A DNA stretch of 33,164 nt from Nostoc sp. FACHB-110. GTDB taxonomy: Bacteria; Cyanobacteriota; Cyanobacteriia; Cyanobacteriales; Nostocaceae. How positions within the stretch are numbered: the stretch's first letter is position 1; every line of letters starts with the position of its first letter. The position numbers and the translations under genes were made by a program. The notes below the pieces were generated by a model. The model was not told the origin of the DNA. It was given only the letters and a program-made list of their open reading frames with translations, and made no database searches. The stretch lies in the NCBI RefSeq assembly GCF_014697425.1, contig NZ_JACJRU010000063.1, forward strand, positions 1 through 33,164. Reading direction: 5' to 3'. Of this stretch, positions 31,401-33,164 are shown one piece after another.

Positions 31401-33164
31401 ATGACTTTGCTCAGATGTCATCACAACTAGTGGTAAAACTCAATGCACGTTTTATGTTGCCAAGAGTTAATCTGATCTTAGGTCTGTTTTTTATTCATTA
31501 TAAATCTCATTTTCGCACCAGTTTAGCTTTATACTATGAAAGTTTCCAGACAGCCCAGGAAGTCGGCGATATAGAGTATGCAGGCCATACCGTCCAGCAT
31601 TTGTGTCAGTGCGTTTATATCCTTGGTCAGGATTTAAATACTTTGGTGACAGAAGCAGAACCTTATTTAAATACTCTATCCAAGCTCAATCTCAAAACTT
31701 GTTTAAATTACTCTCAGATTATTTTACAAGCAGTTGAGCGGCTGCAAAATAGTCAAAACCAGTCAACTTTGACAAATAAAACCGAGCAAATACAGGCTAC
31801 ACTTACTGCTACTAATGATTTAATTGGATTGCATTATTATTGGGTCTATAGGCTGACTACTTCCTATCTCCTCAATCAGTACCCCCAGGCAATTCAAGAT
31901 GCCATAGAAGCGCGTCAAACCCTAGCAGTTGTGGCAGGCGAAATGAGCGAATTGGTTTTTTACTTTTACGATTCCCTAACAGTACTGGCTACCCATGCCG
32001 CAGCCACAGACAAAACCGAACTGCTGGAGCGGGTTTCTCAAAATCAAGCCATACTCCACCATCGTGCAGTTTCCGCACCAATGAACTTTCAACATAAATA
32101 CGACCTAGTAGAAGCGGAAAAATATCGAGTACTAGGGGAAAATTACGCAGCCGGAGATTATTACGATCGCGCCATCGCAGGTGCAAAAGAAAATGACTAT
32201 ATCCAAGAAGAAGCCTTAGCAAATGAACTTGCAGCCAAATTTTACCTTGGTTGGGGCAAAGAGAAAGTCGCCGCCAGCTATATGCAAGAAGCATATTATT
32301 GCTATGCCCATTGGGGAGCAAAAGCCAAAGTCGCCGACTTAGAACACCGCTATCCCCAATTGCTTGCGCCAATATTAAAGCCAAGCCGTTCGGTTGTTTC
32401 TACTAATGAAACTATCATCAGCTTGGGAACTGTCACATCTACTAGTTCTTCAAGTTCTAGCAGCAGTGTCTCAGATACTCTAGATTTAAAAGCTATTCTC
32501 AAAGCATCTCAGGCTATCTCCGGTGCAATCGAACTAGACAAACTACTTTTATCGTTACTTTCCATCATCATTGAAAATGCTGGGGCTGATAAGTGCGTGT
32601 TAATGTTGTTGCGAGATGATCGTCTGATAATTAAAGGCTCAATTACCCAGGGAACAAACCCAGTAGTATTGCAGAACCTTCAGGTTGAAGACAGTCAGGA
32701 TATTCCCCATAAGCTGATTTACAAAGTCAAGCACAGTCAACAAACTGTTGTCTTATTAGATGCAACCGCAGATACTACCTTAGCCAACGACCCGTACATT
32801 ATCCATCAACAGCCGAAAAGTATTTTGTGCAGCCCGATTTTACATCAAGGTAAGTTGATGGGGATTTTATATCTAGAAAATAACTTAACAAAGGGAGCTT
32901 TTACGAGCGATCGCATCGAAATACTCAATCTCATTTGCGCTCAAGCTGCCATCTCTCTAGAAAATGCCCGACTTTATGAATCTGCTCAAGAATATGCCCA
33001 AAAGTTAGAGCAAGCATTCACTGATTTGCAAAATGCCCAATTGCAGATAGTTCAAAGTGAAAAGATGTCCGCTTTGGGTAACTTAGTTGCTGGTGTCGCT
33101 CACGAAATGAATAATCCTTTAGGATTTATTGCGGCAACTCTCAAACAAGCTAAACCAACAATCG
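28457..33164 (+). CDS. hstK: HstK-type Ser/Thr kinase-AAA-GAF-histidine kinase, 5' part
   Basis: The frame is open from ATG 28457 to the window end and continues at base 1, giving about 1801 residues, a normal length for cyanobacterial HstK-like kinases. Domains in order: a Hanks-type kinase at about 10-275 with KLL (K43), HKDIKPSN (catalytic D134) and DFS in place of DFG; a STAND/AAA ATPase at about 315-620 with Walker A GFSGIGKT (334-341) and Walker B VIFLDDLQW (D464/D465); a long helical TPR-like segment; a Ser-rich linker near 1330; a GAF domain at about 1345-1510; then a coiled coil into the histidine kinase. The family combines Ser/Thr and His phosphorylation in one cytosolic sensor; its ligand is unknown. 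No strong Shine-Dalgarno precedes the start. The family is usually chromosomal, and here it may be plasmid cargo. Confidence 0.93.
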   Translation, partial: MTSTLVENIPGYSISEELYNGSRTLVYRGYREVDQQPVVVKLLKNPYPSFNELLLFRNQYTIAKNLNSPLIVQTYSLEPCQNGYALVMEDFGGISLKKWGTRETQQSLEEFLLIAITLCDILNLLYHERIIHKDIKPSNILINPETKQIKLIDFSIASLLPRETQTLVNPKVLEGTLAYVSPEQTGRMNRGIDYRTDFYSLGVTFYELLTGELPFASQDAMELVHSHIAKTAPLIDEINPDIPLVISKIVSKLMAKNAEDRYQSALGLKVDLEKCLIQLKETGEIQSFDIASRDVCDRFIIPDKLYGRETEVKTLLATFDRVSQGATEMILVAGFSGIGKTAVVNEVHKPIVRQRGYFIKGKYDQFQRNIPFSAFVQSFRDLMGQLLSESDGQIQKWKHKILEAVGKDGQVIIDVIPELETIIGTQPSATELSGIAAQNRFNFLFQKFTQVLTQKEHPLVIFLDDLQWADSASLNLIQLLMVNGNQGYLLLIGAYRDNEVSPAHPLMMSLKEISKAEAVVNTITLAPLSQVKLNQLIADTLKCKEDLAFSLSQLIYRKTQGNPLFATRFLTSLHQDKFIKFNLSEGCWQFDISQINQQTLTDDVVEFIVFQLQRLPESTQSVLKLAACIGNQFDLPTLAIVCQLSEVEVATDLWAALQADLILPQSDIYKFYQGEDNDKLRLENKSTSEQIAKYRFLHDRVQQAAYSLIPEDQKQVTHLAIARLLRQSIPDSELEDKIFEIVNHWNSASAIILDQLDKSEKDNLVELNLIAGRKAKASNAYEPAFKYFTTGINLLSDGAWQTQTSLMLELQSGAAEASYLCGNYEQMEQGVKAILAAKLPAIDYVKAYEIQIQAYTNQGRFQEAIALARNALAEFYTYFPEQPTPADIAGALEKVKELLNGRTAEDLLDLPMMTEPEAVAIMQLLSSVIAAAYLCASPLFPLLVLTQVRLSIQKGNHPLSGYGYSTYAVLLSSILGDLDTAYDFAQMSSQLVVKLNARFMLPRVNLILGLFFIHYKSHFRTSLALYYESFQTAQEVGDIEYAGHTVQHLCQCVYILGQDLNTLVTEAEPYLNTLSKLNLKTCLNYSQIILQAVERLQNSQNQSTLTNKTEQIQATLTATNDLIGLHYYWVYRLTTSYLLNQYPQAIQDAIEARQTLAVVAGEMSELVFYFYDSLTVLATHAAATDKTELLERVSQNQAILHHRAVSAPMNFQHKYDLVEAEKYRVLGENYAAGDYYDRAIAGAKENDYIQEEALANELAAKFYLGWGKEKVAASYMQEAYYCYAHWGAKAKVADLEHRYPQLLAPILKPSRSVVSTNETIISLGTVTSTSSSSSSSSVSDTLDLKAILKASQAISGAIELDKLLLSLLSIIIENAGADKCVLMLLRDDRLIIKGSITQGTNPVVLQNLQVEDSQDIPHKLIYKVKHSQQTVVLLDATADTTLANDPYIIHQQPKSILCSPILHQGKLMGILYLENNLTKGAFTSDRIEILNLICAQAAISLENARLYESAQEYAQKLEQAFTDLQNAQLQIVQSEKMSALGNLVAGVAHEMNNPLGFIAATLKQAKPTI
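33038..33164. repeat. 127-bp terminal redundancy with 1-127 (circular contig)
   Basis: Bases 33038-33164 are identical to bases 1-127. The overlap lies inside hstK and preserves its reading frame. An exact 127-base end overlap is what a short-read assembler with a 127-mer graph leaves on a circular contig, so the molecule is inferred to be a circle of 33,037 bp. The alternative, a collapsed repeat between two hstK paralogues, is less likely because joining the ends gives a full-length protein with every expected domain. Confidence 0.9.

Overview
The window reads as one complete circular plasmid of about 33.04 kb from a filamentous, Nostoc/Anabaena-like cyanobacterium. The last 127 bases (33038-33164) repeat the first 127 exactly, and a large kinase gene reads in frame across the join (28457 to the end, then 1 to 825). 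At least ten GCGATCGC (HIP1) octamers, the HstK-type kinase and the DUF6745 and DUF6753-like proteins support a cyanobacterial host. There are no rRNA, tRNA, CRISPR or transposase genes.

Layout: (1) 28457-33037 plus 1-825 encodes a 1801-residue Ser/Thr kinase-AAA-GAF-histidine kinase. (2) 1031-2365 (-) encodes a single protein with a minimal CRISPR polymerase (mCpol) palm domain and a two-helix membrane tail, a candidate one-gene anti-phage system. (3) 3018-5213 (-) encodes a primase-polymerase-like replication protein with a 1.1-kb palindrome-rich leader, the likely replication region. (4) 6312-11967 holds an XRE regulator divergent from a block of small and membrane proteins that ends in a membrane-anchored P-loop ATPase resembling a coupling protein. 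It is followed by a 124-bp imperfect inverted repeat and two 21-bp tandem repeats. (5) 12292-16044 is an accessory segment: a retropepsin-like protease with a partner gene, a short tyrosine recombinase, a HEPN-type putative RNase and a secreted protein. (6) 17031-20416 holds AbiEi/AbiEii toxin-antitoxin and convergent parAB. (7) 20882-22872 encodes DUF6745 and a companion. (8) 23226-28285 is a mobilization region: small genes, two arrays of phased 11-bp repeats, a MOB-type relaxase and MobC, a candidate oriT, and a divergent three-gene operon with a MinD/ParA-like ATPase that resembles the oriT-linked stb operon of R388.

Together this is a mobilizable plasmid with its own replication, partition and addiction functions and at least two probable defence genes (mCpol-2TM and HEPN). 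The strongest novelty candidates are the mCpol-2TM fusion, the 15-unit 11-bp repeat arrays, the membrane/ATPase operon at 6836-11967, and strong plus-strand terminators that have no gene in front of them.
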